Shown here piece after piece: positions 27,279-35,596 of a stretch of 64,000 nt of DNA; position 1 is the first letter of the stretch, and each line of letters opens with the position of its first letter. A program made the translations under genes and the position numbers. A model generated the notes under the pieces. The model saw only the letters and a program-made list of their open reading frames with translations. It searched no databases and had not been told where the DNA came from. The stretch is from an uncultured Treponema sp. (lineage in GTDB: Bacteria > Spirochaetota > Spirochaetia > Treponematales > Treponemataceae): contig CAKUZR010000008.1 in NCBI GenBank assembly GCA_934718065.1, positions 1 through 64,000 on the forward strand, written 5' to 3'.

Positions 27279-28856
27279 ATGAGTTTTCTACAGGCTATAT
27301 CCGATTTTTTTGAATCTCTGTTTAATAAAAATTCTCCTGAAGTACAGAAAAGGGTCCAGATGCGCAAGCTTGAAAATGAACTTCGCTCGCAGGAGCCTGT
27401 TATTTTCAAAAACGGAAAGCTTCTCCCGAATTTTGCGGAAGCCGTAAGAATTCTCTACATGAACACAAAGCCGCTGAACGACTTGTTTTCTTCAACAATC
27501 TTCAGTCCGGATGTGCCAAGAAACGCGCGCTTTGAAAACCAGCTTGTCCTGACAGGATTTTCAGCGCAGACGCAAAAACTTGTTGAATCTTTGGAATACG
27601 AAAACCGGAAAAACGAGCTGGAAAGCAAATCAGCGATGACAACTTCGCAACTTTTTGACCGCCAGCACAAAAACCTTGAAAAAATTCTGCACGAGCTGAA
27701 CACCGAGCAGTTCAAAAAAATCGACCACGACCTGAATATTCTTCACCAGCTGGGAGATTTCTGCCGCTTCAACTTTGTTACAATCCTTCAGATTTTCGAC
27801 CCGAATTTTATTTCCGCGGATTCACGCTACCAGCCGAACTACCTGGAAATTCCTGTGGAAAAAATCGCGAATATCCTGGAAGACCTTTACTTCATCACAA
27901 AAGGGCTGAACCTTACCGTAAGCACGCTGAACGCCGTTTCTGCGCTTTTTACGCTTGTGGCCGGCAGCTCTTTCGCACGCGCGCACTCAGAGGAATCCCT
28001 GAAAGAAAACCTGAAAAAAATAGCATTCGTAATAAGACACATAATTTCTCCGGAAAGAACACGGCTTCTAATCTGCTACGCAAAGGGCGACCTGAACTAC
28101 GCTCCGAAATTCGCGACATACAACGATTCGGCGCGCAAGCATTTCAGCGAGATGCTCCAGTCAAAATTCAAGTCCGACGAGCAGAGAATCAAAACCGAAA
28201 TGAAGGACGAGCGGATAAACAATGAGCTTCAGAAACTTTTCGGAACAACGGAACTTTTAACGCTGAGCGGCTACAACAACGAGATGAATGAAAAACTTCT
28301 TGCGAATTCGTCCGTTTCGTTCGCGTGGATTATGCCGATGCGGATTTTAAAGACTTTTCTGGCGATTTATCTTTCAGATTCAATCCGGGCGCTTCTGAAC
28401 GACTTGATTGTTGAAGGATTTTTCAACAATCCTCAGTACAAGTCGGATTTTGCCTCGGATGTTTTCGCCGCGCTGGAAAGCTCAAAGTCAATTCAGGATT
28501 TTGAAAATTCATTCTCTTCCGGAGAGGCGAATTCTGTTGCAATGCTGGAAGGTTTCATCCACGACTCGCACAATGATCCGGAATTCTTCAGAAAGCTGGA
28601 AAATATGGTTTCCACAATCAACGACCAGGCGAACAGAATTATTTCACGCGAAATAAACAACATCCACAGGCTTTCAAACCACATTTCAGGGCTGATCCAG
28701 GATTCAAAAAAGCCGACCAGCGAAATCATTTCAAATTTAAAAGTGCTAATGATGTCCTCAAGAAACCGCGATAATACAAATATAATGGAGGAACAATTTC
28801 CTAAATGGGAAATATTCTTTGAGATAATGAAAAACTATGCTATAATCTCAAATTAG
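27279..28856 (+). CDS. Spirochaete protein of unknown function (DUF5312-like)
   Basis: A 525-aa soluble, mainly helical protein without signal peptide or enzyme motif. It resembles a treponemal conserved family that I recall as DUF5312; this name is from memory and not checked. A hydrophobic patch (LNLTVSTLNAVSALFTLVAG, ~residues 210-230) might touch the membrane. No Shine-Dalgarno precedes the ATG; the promoter box is six bases upstream (leaderless). The last codons overlap the promoter of the next gene, a diguanylate cyclase whose leader carries a G11 tract. Function unknown; constant association with c-di-GMP genes would be worth testing. Confidence 0.8.
   Translation: MSFLQAISDFFESLFNKNSPEVQKRVQMRKLENELRSQEPVIFKNGKLLPNFAEAVRILYMNTKPLNDLFSSTIFSPDVPRNARFENQLVLTGFSAQTQKLVESLEYENRKNELESKSAMTTSQLFDRQHKNLEKILHELNTEQFKKIDHDLNILHQLGDFCRFNFVTILQIFDPNFISADSRYQPNYLEIPVEKIANILEDLYFITKGLNLTVSTLNAVSALFTLVAGSSFARAHSEESLKENLKKIAFVIRHIISPERTRLLICYAKGDLNYAPKFATYNDSARKHFSEMLQSKFKSDEQRIKTEMKDERINNELQKLFGTTELLTLSGYNNEMNEKLLANSSVSFAWIMPMRILKTFLAIYLSDSIRALLNDLIVEGFFNNPQYKSDFASDVFAALESSKSIQDFENSFSSGEANSVAMLEGFIHDSHNDPEFFRKLENMVSTINDQANRIISREINNIHRLSNHISGLIQDSKKPTSEIISNLKVLMMSSRNRDNTNIMEEQFPKWEIFFEIMKNYAIISN
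28819..28846 (+). promoter_or_regulatory. Promoter of the diguanylate cyclase gene
   Basis: TTGAGA (28819-28824), 16-nt spacer, TATAAT (28841-28846) with an upstream TGC (extended -10), inside the 3' end of the preceding gene. Predicted start near 28853, so the poly-G tract would be at about +17 to +27 of the mRNA. Confidence 0.65.
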
Positions 28857-28868
28857 CCCCACAATTTC

Positions 28869-28879
28869 GGGGGGGGGGG
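28869..28879 (+). repeat. Poly-G (G11) tract in the 5' leader of the diguanylate cyclase gene
   Basis: Eleven consecutive G between the stop of the upstream gene and the start of the GGDEF gene, 15 bp before the ATG. A CCCC at 28857-28860 can pair with part of it across an 8-nt loop. Next to it is the presumed ribosome site AAGGG (28886-28890). Changes in tract length would not change any reading frame but could change hairpin formation or initiation. Confidence 0.8.
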
Positions 28880-28894
28880 AGAAATAAGGGTTTT

Positions 28895-29989
28895 ATGGAA
28901 AACAAAACAGAGCGACAACTAATTGCTGAATACGAAAAGCATATTTACGATTTGGAACAACTTTTAGACATTTCTCGTTCTTTCTGCTCGACTCTGGAAG
29001 GGCCAAAGCTTCTGGAGTCCATCGTATTTTCATGCATGGCGCAGATGCGCGTAACAAACGCGGGAATTTTTGTCCTGGATATGCTTTCCTCAGATTATTT
29101 CAAGCTTGAAACAAAGCAAAGCGTTCTTGACCAGCAGGCGGGGCTGCAGTACCAGATTCCTTACACTGATCCGGTTGTAACAACTCTTTCCGAAGAAAAG
29201 CGGCCGGTAACACTCGAATATCTTCTTGAAAACAGTCCGCACACAAGCGTTGCGGAAATGCTGAAATCCCTGACGCCAACGCTGATTGTTCCGCTGATTC
29301 AGAAAAACCACATCAACGGAATTCTTTTCCTTGGCGAACGTTTCACTTTTGAGCCGGGAAGCGATGTTTCATACACTGACTACGAAAAAGACTTGATTCA
29401 GAATATTGCCTCTCTTGGCGCGATTGCGATAAACAATTCCGCGCTGATTGAACGTTCTTCAACCGACATGATGACCCAGCTGAAGCTGAAATATTATTTC
29501 TTCAACGTGCTTACAGAAAAGCTGGACAACGCGATGACCCAGAAAATTCCGCTTGCGATTCTGATGTTCGACATCGACTTTTTCAAGCATTTCAACGACA
29601 CTTACGGCCACGAATGCGGAGACTACGTTCTGAAGCAGGTTGCGCATCTTATAAAAACCGGACTGCGCGACGACGACCTTGCAAGCCGTTACGGCGGCGA
29701 GGAATTCACAGTTCTTCTGAACGACACAAAAAAAGACGATGCGGTGCAGATTGCGGACAGAATCCGCTCTACCATTGAAAACTACGACTTTACATTCAAC
29801 AACCAGCACATGAAAGTAACAATTTCGTGCGGAGTTTCCGTTTTTGACCACAAGACAAATCCTGTTACAGTTGCGGCTCAGATAGTGAACCAGGCGGACC
29901 AGGGCTTGTATATGTCAAAGCACAACGGAAGAAACAGAGTCACATACGCGCCGCCATCGCTTGTTTCAACAGATTATGTTGAAAAATAA
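28895..29989 (+). CDS. GAF-GGDEF diguanylate cyclase
   Basis: A 364-aa cytoplasmic protein that should condense two GTP into c-di-GMP. Residues ~25-185 are a GAF sensor domain (LLDISRSFCSTL, LIVPLIQKNHINGILFLGERF, ASLGAIAINNSALIE). Residues ~195-355 are a GGDEF domain: FDIDFFKHFNDTYGH, an intact active loop GGEEF at 267-271, and an RxxD product-inhibition site (R258-D261) five residues before it, so both activity and feedback inhibition are expected. No membrane segment. The initiation region lies just after a G11 tract, making this a candidate for slippage-controlled expression. It is followed with overlap by an exported unknown. Confidence 0.92.
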   Translation: MENKTERQLIAEYEKHIYDLEQLLDISRSFCSTLEGPKLLESIVFSCMAQMRVTNAGIFVLDMLSSDYFKLETKQSVLDQQAGLQYQIPYTDPVVTTLSEEKRPVTLEYLLENSPHTSVAEMLKSLTPTLIVPLIQKNHINGILFLGERFTFEPGSDVSYTDYEKDLIQNIASLGAIAINNSALIERSSTDMMTQLKLKYYFFNVLTEKLDNAMTQKIPLAILMFDIDFFKHFNDTYGHECGDYVLKQVAHLIKTGLRDDDLASRYGGEEFTVLLNDTKKDDAVQIADRIRSTIENYDFTFNNQHMKVTISCGVSVFDHKTNPVTVAAQIVNQADQGLYMSKHNGRNRVTYAPPSLVSTDYVEK

Positions 29990-30671
29990 ACCGCTTTTTT
30001 TTCTTGGAATATTTTTTTTCTCATTTTTATATTTTCCGGCGGAAGCACAGAACGTTGCTTTTGAAGAGACAATCAATATTCACGTATGGTCTGAGCTGGA
30101 TGCATACCCGGAACTTGCGGAAGCCCAGGACACAAGCGCGGGAGTTTTCGACTATCCTTCACAGCGGCTGAAAGATGTCACGCCTTTTCTTATAAACGGA
30201 ATGGTTTACGGCTGGAATTTCGTCTACACACCGTCAGACAAACTGCGCGCAATCCAGGAATATTTTGAAATTTCTCCAATAAATCAAATCAGCACAAAGG
30301 AAAATCCTATCGTCTACCAGAATCCGTGGGTTCAGGACAATTTGATTCACATCTGGGCAAAATACACGAGGACAAAAGCCCAGGCAAGCAGCTTCCAGGC
30401 GTGGAAATCAACAGGAACTCAGAAAACACAGGGAACAGGAACCGCGCCGGTAAAACTTGGATTTGAAGGAATAACCGAGGCCACAAAGAACGCGGTCCGC
30501 GACGGAATCAGAAATTTCTACCGCCCGATAATCAAGAACAAGCCGAAAGAAATTTCTGGAAGAATAATAATCTCCGCCGAGCCAAAAATCGGAATTACGC
30601 AGGGCCAGTATTCTGTAAAACTTGATTTTTTTCTAGAAACAGATAGAATTATAAAGCACACAATGTTTTAG
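29976..30671 (+). CDS. Exported protein of unknown function
   Basis: A 231-aa protein starting inside the end of the diguanylate cyclase gene (14-bp overlap), so probably translationally coupled. It has a signal peptide (MLKNKPLFFLGIFFFSFLYF, cleavage likely after AEA) and a soluble mature part with no motif I recognise; noteworthy are several Trp/Tyr-rich segments (NPWVQDNLIHIWAKYTRTKA). Likely periplasmic. The TTG at 29961 is an alternative start that would add five residues. Its link to c-di-GMP signalling is only positional. Confidence 0.7.
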   Translation: MLKNKPLFFLGIFFFSFLYFPAEAQNVAFEETINIHVWSELDAYPELAEAQDTSAGVFDYPSQRLKDVTPFLINGMVYGWNFVYTPSDKLRAIQEYFEISPINQISTKENPIVYQNPWVQDNLIHIWAKYTRTKAQASSFQAWKSTGTQKTQGTGTAPVKLGFEGITEATKNAVRDGIRNFYRPIIKNKPKEISGRIIISAEPKIGITQGQYSVKLDFFLETDRIIKHTMF

Positions 30672-30697
30672 TGTGGCAATCCGCCTGGAGGTTTCTT

Positions 30698-31096
30698 ATG
30701 AAGAAAATTCTTGTTTTACTGCTTTCAATGTTTATATTCGCTGGAAATATTTTTGCTCAGTCTGAAGTTTCTGCGCTTCCTGATGAAAAAGATACTGTAG
30801 ATCTTTCAAAAAAAGTGATTGTTCCAGAAGTTCAGCACACAATTGATAAAACTGCCAAGGTAAAAATTGAATATATACCGATGACAGACGAGGCAAGAAT
30901 CTATTATACTGCTATGTATGTAACATACGACTCTGGAGAAGCAATGAACGCGGTTCTTGGCTGTCTTGAAGATTTTACAAAACAGAACAAATTCTACCGC
31001 TACACATACTTGGACAGAGACAGAGAACGATATTTTAAAGATGACCGGGGCATCAGCTGGGCACAATATATTTCCCACGTAAAATTCACCCGTTAA
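30698..31096 (+). CDS. Small exported protein of unknown function
   Basis: A 132-aa protein with a signal peptide (MKKILVLLLSMFIFAGNIFA then QSEVS). The start at 30698 has GGAGG seven bases upstream. The mature ~110 residues are acidic/basic mixed with a tyrosine-rich C-terminal half (YYTAMYVTYDSGEAMNAVLG, YRYTYLDRDRERYFKDD). No family recognised. It sits between two other operon members, 18 bp before pheS. Confidence 0.7.
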   Translation: MKKILVLLLSMFIFAGNIFAQSEVSALPDEKDTVDLSKKVIVPEVQHTIDKTAKVKIEYIPMTDEARIYYTAMYVTYDSGEAMNAVLGCLEDFTKQNKFYRYTYLDRDRERYFKDDRGISWAQYISHVKFTR

Positions 31097-31113
31097 TCTT
31101 TTAGGTCAGGCAA

Positions 31114-32670
31114 ATGGATATTTCAAACATCATCAAGAATTTGCACCCGCTGGAAATCAAGGTGCTTTTAAAGTATTCAGATAAGGACGAACTTACATCT
31201 GAAAAATTAATCAATGAACTCGGCTACAAGGAAGGTCACGCAAACCAGGCTTTCTCATGGCTGGACGGAAAAGGACTTCTTAAAGAAGTTGGACGCATTG
31301 CCCATACTTTCTATGAAATAACAGAAATGGGAAAATCCCTGGCAAAGGACGGAACTGTTGAAGAGCGCGTTGTTTCATTGCTGAAGGATTCCGGCGCAAA
31401 AACTCTTCCGGAAATTGCCGCGGCTCTTAAAATTGAAAACAAGGACATCGGCTCGGCTTTCGGACAGCTTGCAAAAGACGGCGTTCTTAAGATGAATTCA
31501 GAAAAAAAGGCTGAATACACAGGTTCTCCGCTGCCGGCACGAATCGCGGTTGCCTCAGAACTTTTGAAGGCGGCGGAAAAAAGCGCGAACGGTCAGATTG
31601 ACAAAAAAGATCTTTCAAAAGAACAGCAGGACGTAATTTCAACGCTTGCAAAAAAACGCGGCGCAGTTGACAGTCCGTTCAAAATCATTGAGCGCGAAAC
31701 TGTAACATACAAACTTGTTCCGCAGGCAGCTGAAGTAAAATCAGCGCTTGAAAAAGCCGGCGTAACAGGAAATGAAATTGGAGAAATAACTCCGAAAATG
31801 CTTGCTTCCGGCGAATGGAAGAACGGAACTTTCCGCGGATACAATATTTCATTGCAGCCGGCGCGAATTATTCCGGGAAGAACAAATCCTTATGTTCAGT
31901 TCCTGGAATCAGTAAAAGACAAGCTTTGTTCGCTTGGTTTCCAGGAATTTGACGGACCGCTTGTAGAAACCGAATTCTGGAACGGAGACGCTTTGTTCAT
32001 GCCTCAGTTCCATGCGGCGCGCGACATCCACGATGTTTACCGAATCAAAAACCCGACGCACGCAAAATCAATTGAAGAACCTTATTTGAGCAATATTGCG
32101 CGCGTTCACGAAAACGGCGGAGATTCAGGAAGCCGCGGATGGAACTACAAGTTCGACAGGGAATTTACCCGCCGGCTGATTCTTCGTTCGCAGGGAACAG
32201 TTCTTTCCGCGCACCAGCTGCACAAAGCTGAAGTTCCGGGAAAATATTTCGGAATCGCACGATGTTTCCGCTATGACAAAGTTGACGCAACGCACCTTTC
32301 AGACTTTTACCAGACTGAAGGAATTGTAATAGGCGAAGAAGCGAATCTTAGGACTTTGCTTGGATTCTTGAAAATGTTCGCCACAGAAATTGCCGGCGCA
32401 ACAGAAGTAAAATATGTTCCGGGATATTTCCCGTTCACAGAACCGTCTGTTGAAGTTCATATCAAGCACCCGGTTTTGGGCTGGTTCGAGCTTGGCGGCT
32501 CAGGAATTTTCCGGCCGGAAGTTACAAAAGCCATGGGAATCGATGCGCCGGTTCTTGCCTGGGGAATTGGAATTGACCGAATGGCTTTGATGGCTCTTGG
32601 ATTGAACGACCTTAGGGAACTGTTCTGCGAGGATATTGAAAGAGTCCGACAAAGAACTGCGAAATTCTAA
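31114..32670 (+). CDS. pheS: Phenylalanyl-tRNA synthetase alpha subunit, archaeal/eukaryotic type
   Basis: A 518-aa class II synthetase subunit. The N-terminal ~200 residues form repeated winged-helix units (for example LHPLEIKVLLKYSDKDELTS and ALKIENKDIGSAFGQLAKDG), the layout of archaeal and eukaryotic PheS rather than the ~340-aa bacterial form. The catalytic core has FDGPLVETEFWNGDALFMPQ, motif 2 (GIARCFRYDKVDATH) and motif 3 (AWGIGIDRMAL). It charges tRNA-Phe together with PheT, which is not next to it as it usually is in other bacteria. Spirochaetes are known to carry this horizontally acquired archaeal-type enzyme. It ends the DUF5312-GGDEF-exported-protein run. Followed by a long repeat-derived hairpin. 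Confidence 0.95.
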   Translation: MDISNIIKNLHPLEIKVLLKYSDKDELTSEKLINELGYKEGHANQAFSWLDGKGLLKEVGRIAHTFYEITEMGKSLAKDGTVEERVVSLLKDSGAKTLPEIAAALKIENKDIGSAFGQLAKDGVLKMNSEKKAEYTGSPLPARIAVASELLKAAEKSANGQIDKKDLSKEQQDVISTLAKKRGAVDSPFKIIERETVTYKLVPQAAEVKSALEKAGVTGNEIGEITPKMLASGEWKNGTFRGYNISLQPARIIPGRTNPYVQFLESVKDKLCSLGFQEFDGPLVETEFWNGDALFMPQFHAARDIHDVYRIKNPTHAKSIEEPYLSNIARVHENGGDSGSRGWNYKFDREFTRRLILRSQGTVLSAHQLHKAEVPGKYFGIARCFRYDKVDATHLSDFYQTEGIVIGEEANLRTLLGFLKMFATEIAGATEVKYVPGYFPFTEPSVEVHIKHPVLGWFELGGSGIFRPEVTKAMGIDAPVLAWGIGIDRMALMALGLNDLRELFCEDIERVRQRTAKF

Positions 32671-32684
32671 AAAAACAGCGGGTT

Positions 32685-32780
32685 TTAGGGCGGCGAGCCC
32701 TAGGAGAATGGGTAGGAAGCAACGAAGTGCTGACGAGGGAAAGGCTTTTCCCTTCCAGCATTGAATCCTACCCTTTTTTT
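32685..32780. repeat. REP-like dispersed repeat, copy B1, also a terminator
   Basis: GGGTAGGA (32710-32717) pairs with TCCTACCC (32766-32773), enclosing a second hairpin (AGGGAAA/TTTCCCT) and followed by seven T. The segment GGGTAGGAAGCAACGAAGTG is nearly identical to part of copy B4 (62824-62922), and related copies lie at 39787 and 47333. It should end pheS transcription and, read backwards, sits at the murA stop. Confidence 0.7.
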
Positions 32781-34062
32781 ATTCTATTTCGACTTTTCTG
32801 ATGTGCGCGCCGAGCCCTTTAAGGCGTTCGACAAGATTTTCGTAGCCGCGCTCAATTTGATAAACGTTGCTGATGCGGCTTTCGCCATGCGCTGCCATTG
32901 CCGCGATAACCATCGCCATGCCCGCCCGGACGTCCGGAGAAACCAGATGCTCGCCGTGCAGAACTGAGGGTCCGCAAACAATCGCCCGGTGAGGGTCGCA
33001 AAGCGTAATCTGCGCGCCCATTCCAATCAGCTTGTCCACAAAAAACATACGGCTTTCAAACATTTTTTCAAAAATCAGGACGGTTCCTTCAACCTGGGTC
33101 GCGACAACTGTCATAATCGAAGTCAAATCCGGCGGAAATCCTGGCCACGGAGAATCGTCGATTTTCGGGATTTTTGTTCCGACATCCGCGTTTGTTTTCA
33201 TTTCCTGAATCGAGGAAACTTTTATTGTTTCGCCTTCCTGAATCCACGAAATTCCGAGTTTTGCGAAACCGACTTTCAGCGGGCGCATATCAAGATTTTT
33301 GATGCCTTTTATTTCTATGCTGCCTTTTGTTGCGGCCGCAAGCCCGATGTACGAGCCGATTTCCATATAATCCGGGCCGATTTCAAATTCGCAGCCGTGG
33401 AGTTTTTCCATTCCGAAGATTGTAAGAAAATTTGAGCCGATGCCCTGGATTTCCGCGCCCATCGCGCAAAGCATTCTGCACAAGTCCTGAATGTGCGGCT
33501 CGCTCGCGGCGTTTGTAATCGTTGTTTTTCCTTCGGCAAGAACCGCCGCCATCAGAGCGTTTTCTGTGGCGGTGACGGAACATTCATCAAGGAAAATGTC
33601 TGTTCCAATAAGTTTGTTCGCAACAAATGTGAAATGTCCGTTTATTTTTACCTGCGCGCCAAGCTGCTCCAGCGCCAAAAAGTGCGTATCAAGCCTTCGG
33701 CGGCCAATCACATCACCGCCGGGAGGAAGCATTTCGGCTTTTCCAAGGCGGGCAACCATCGGGCCGGCAAAAAGAATTGAGGCGCGGATTTTTTTTGAAA
33801 GCTCGGACGGAATAATGCAGGACTCAATATTTTTCGCCTCGATTTTCCAGGTGTTTTTTTTGAGCAGAGTGGCTTTTGCGCCGAACGACTGCAAAATATT
33901 CAGCATAACAGCAGTGTCTTCAATGTCTGGAACGTTGTGAAGAATCACCGGCTCTTCTGTAAGCAATGCCGCGGCGATACAAGGCAACGCCGCATTTTTA
34001 TTTCCACTGGCAGTAATTGTTCCCTTGATTGGAAATCCGCCGTCGATTAAATATTCGTGCAT
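32779..34062 (-). CDS. murA: UDP-N-acetylglucosamine 1-carboxyvinyltransferase with Asp at the catalytic Cys position
   Basis: A 427-aa enzyme that transfers enolpyruvate from PEP to UDP-GlcNAc, the first committed step of peptidoglycan synthesis. Hallmarks are SGNKNAALP (K22, N23), the active loop LPPGGDVIGRRRLDTHF, and the later DLRAG-type motif (here SPDVRAGMAM). The loop residue normally Cys (PGGCxIG) is Asp117. The same Cys-to-Asp change occurs in Mycobacterium, Chlamydia and Borrelia enzymes and makes them insensitive to fosfomycin while keeping activity. GAGG lies five bases before the ATG. Convergent with pheS, with the stop against the B1 hairpin. Confidence 0.95.
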   Translation of the reverse strand: MHEYLIDGGFPIKGTITASGNKNAALPCIAAALLTEEPVILHNVPDIEDTAVMLNILQSFGAKATLLKKNTWKIEAKNIESCIIPSELSKKIRASILFAGPMVARLGKAEMLPPGGDVIGRRRLDTHFLALEQLGAQVKINGHFTFVANKLIGTDIFLDECSVTATENALMAAVLAEGKTTITNAASEPHIQDLCRMLCAMGAEIQGIGSNFLTIFGMEKLHGCEFEIGPDYMEIGSYIGLAAATKGSIEIKGIKNLDMRPLKVGFAKLGISWIQEGETIKVSSIQEMKTNADVGTKIPKIDDSPWPGFPPDLTSIMTVVATQVEGTVLIFEKMFESRMFFVDKLIGMGAQITLCDPHRAIVCGPSVLHGEHLVSPDVRAGMAMVIAAMAAHGESRISNVYQIERGYENLVERLKGLGAHIRKVEIE

Positions 34063-34092
34063 TTTTTCCTCATAATGAATTTTACTTATAGC

Positions 34093-34291
34093 GTGAATGT
34101 TGAATTTTTTTACAAAAGAAATTAAGCGCAGGCAGATTTACAGTTTGTGAAGATTTTGGGCGATTGAATCACTCAAAGTGCGGAGCACCCCAATCTTTAC
34201 AAGCGAAGCGCGAGCCCAATCCATCTGGAGCAAACTGGAAATATGCCGGAAGCGATTTTTCACGACTTACAAAAAAAAAGTCAACATTCAC
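34093..34291 (+). repeat. MITE-like dispersed repeat, copy A2 (most intact)
   Basis: 199 bp bounded by perfect 11-bp inverted ends GTGAATGTTGA / TCAACATTCAC; the match extends outward with one mismatch (ATAG-C/T). No transposase inside. It lies between murA and pepT. Core sequence matches copies A1, A3 and A4 throughout (GGCAGATTTACAGTTTGTGA, AAAGTGCGGAGCACCC, GGAAATATGCCGGAAGCG). Confidence 0.85.
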
Positions 34292-34307
34292 ACTATCAAA
34301 CAACTTT

Positions 34308-35579
34308 CTATTTATTCTCGGCGATTTTTTGCGCCAAGTTTATAAGAACATCGGTTGCTGCGCTCATCTGGTCAAGGCTCGCCCATTCGTATCTTGAATG
34401 GAAATTGTGGCCGCCGGTAAAAATGTTCGGAGCCGGAATTCCCATTTCTGTAAGCCTAGAACCGTCTGTTCCGCCGCGAATCGGCACAAAAACCGGGGAA
34501 ATTCCGGAAGCCCTATACGCTTCAACCAGTTTTTCAACAACTGAAGGATTTTTTTCCAGCACAGATTTCATATTTTTGTACTGTTCCTTGAAAGTTGTTT
34601 CAGCCGAGCCTCCAAAAGAAAGAGCCGCTGATTCCGCAAGCTTTTTCACAGTTGAAATCCGTTTTTTCATTTCTTCGTCGGTGAAATCGCGCAGAATCAT
34701 TGAAACGACTGATTTTTCAACTGAACCGCTGATTTCAAGAACCGCGTAAAATCCTTCGTAGCCAAAAGTTGTTTCAGGGCGTTCTGCCGCCGGAATTGAT
34801 TCCACAAAGCGGCTTGCAATATTCACAGCGTTTATCATTCCGCCGGCGCGAGCATTTCCTGTGTGCGTGGATTTTCCGTAAAAAGTCACCGTTGCGGAAT
34901 ACGCGTTGAAACATTCGGTTTCGAGTTCTGCAATATGTCCGCCGTCAACTGTGTATGCGAATTTTGACTTTATCAGTTCAAGTGGAACTTCATCCATTCC
35001 GTGGCCGGTTTCTTCATCCGGGGAAAAAACTACTTCAATTCTGCCGTGTTTTATTTCCGGGTGAGAAACAAGATATTCAATGCAAGTCATAATTTCTGAA
35101 ACACCCGCTTTGTCATCCGCGCCAAGCAAAGTTGTTCCGTCGCTGGTGATTATTGTTTCCCGGTTTGCCGCCGCTTCCGCAAGCGCGCTGTCTTTCGCCG
35201 GATCGTGGCAAACTCCGCATTGCAAGTCAATTGGCGTTCCGTCGTAAGCTGGATAGACAATCGGCTTCACGTTTTTTCCGGAAACTTCATCAACTGTGTC
35301 GATATGGGCAAGAAGACAAAAGCCCGGAACATTTTCAAAGCCTTTTGAAGGCGCAAGATACGCGTAAGTGTAGCAGTTTTTTGTTGTCTGAACTTCCTGA
35401 AGCCCCATCACCGAAAGCTCCGCGGAAAGCTGTTTTGCAAGCTCGAATTCGCGCTCCTCGCTTGGCATAATTCCCTGCTCGGCTTTTTCAAGATTTGACT
35501 CCGTCCAGATTTTCACATATTTTATAAAACGATTTAAAAGTTGCTCCTGAATTTCAGAGTTTTTTTCAACGTAATTCAT
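34308..35579 (-). CDS. pepT: Peptidase T (tripeptide aminopeptidase)
   Basis: A 423-aa M20-family zinc aminopeptidase that removes the N-terminal residue of tripeptides in the cytoplasm. Metal-site motifs visible: LLAHIDTVDEVSG, LLGADDKAGVSEIM with the bridging Asp, FSPDEETGHGMDEVPLELI with the catalytic Glu pair, TVDGGHIAELETECFNA, and the terminal NIFTGGHNFHSRYEW. All family residues seem intact. GGAGG precedes the ATG; it starts 17 bp after the rsmE stop, so it is co-transcribed with rsmE. Confidence 0.95.
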   Translation of the reverse strand: MNYVEKNSEIQEQLLNRFIKYVKIWTESNLEKAEQGIMPSEEREFELAKQLSAELSVMGLQEVQTTKNCYTYAYLAPSKGFENVPGFCLLAHIDTVDEVSGKNVKPIVYPAYDGTPIDLQCGVCHDPAKDSALAEAAANRETIITSDGTTLLGADDKAGVSEIMTCIEYLVSHPEIKHGRIEVVFSPDEETGHGMDEVPLELIKSKFAYTVDGGHIAELETECFNAYSATVTFYGKSTHTGNARAGGMINAVNIASRFVESIPAAERPETTFGYEGFYAVLEISGSVEKSVVSMILRDFTDEEMKKRISTVKKLAESAALSFGGSAETTFKEQYKNMKSVLEKNPSVVEKLVEAYRASGISPVFVPIRGGTDGSRLTEMGIPAPNIFTGGHNFHSRYEWASLDQMSAATDVLINLAQKIAENK

Positions 35580-35596
35580 AAATCCTCCTGCGCCGA

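Noticed and set aside
34164..34397. Small ORFs with CGAPxxLQAxREPNP motifs in repeats A2 and A4
   Set aside because: The similar peptides come from translating the dispersed repeat; no start signals, and they are not conserved as genes.
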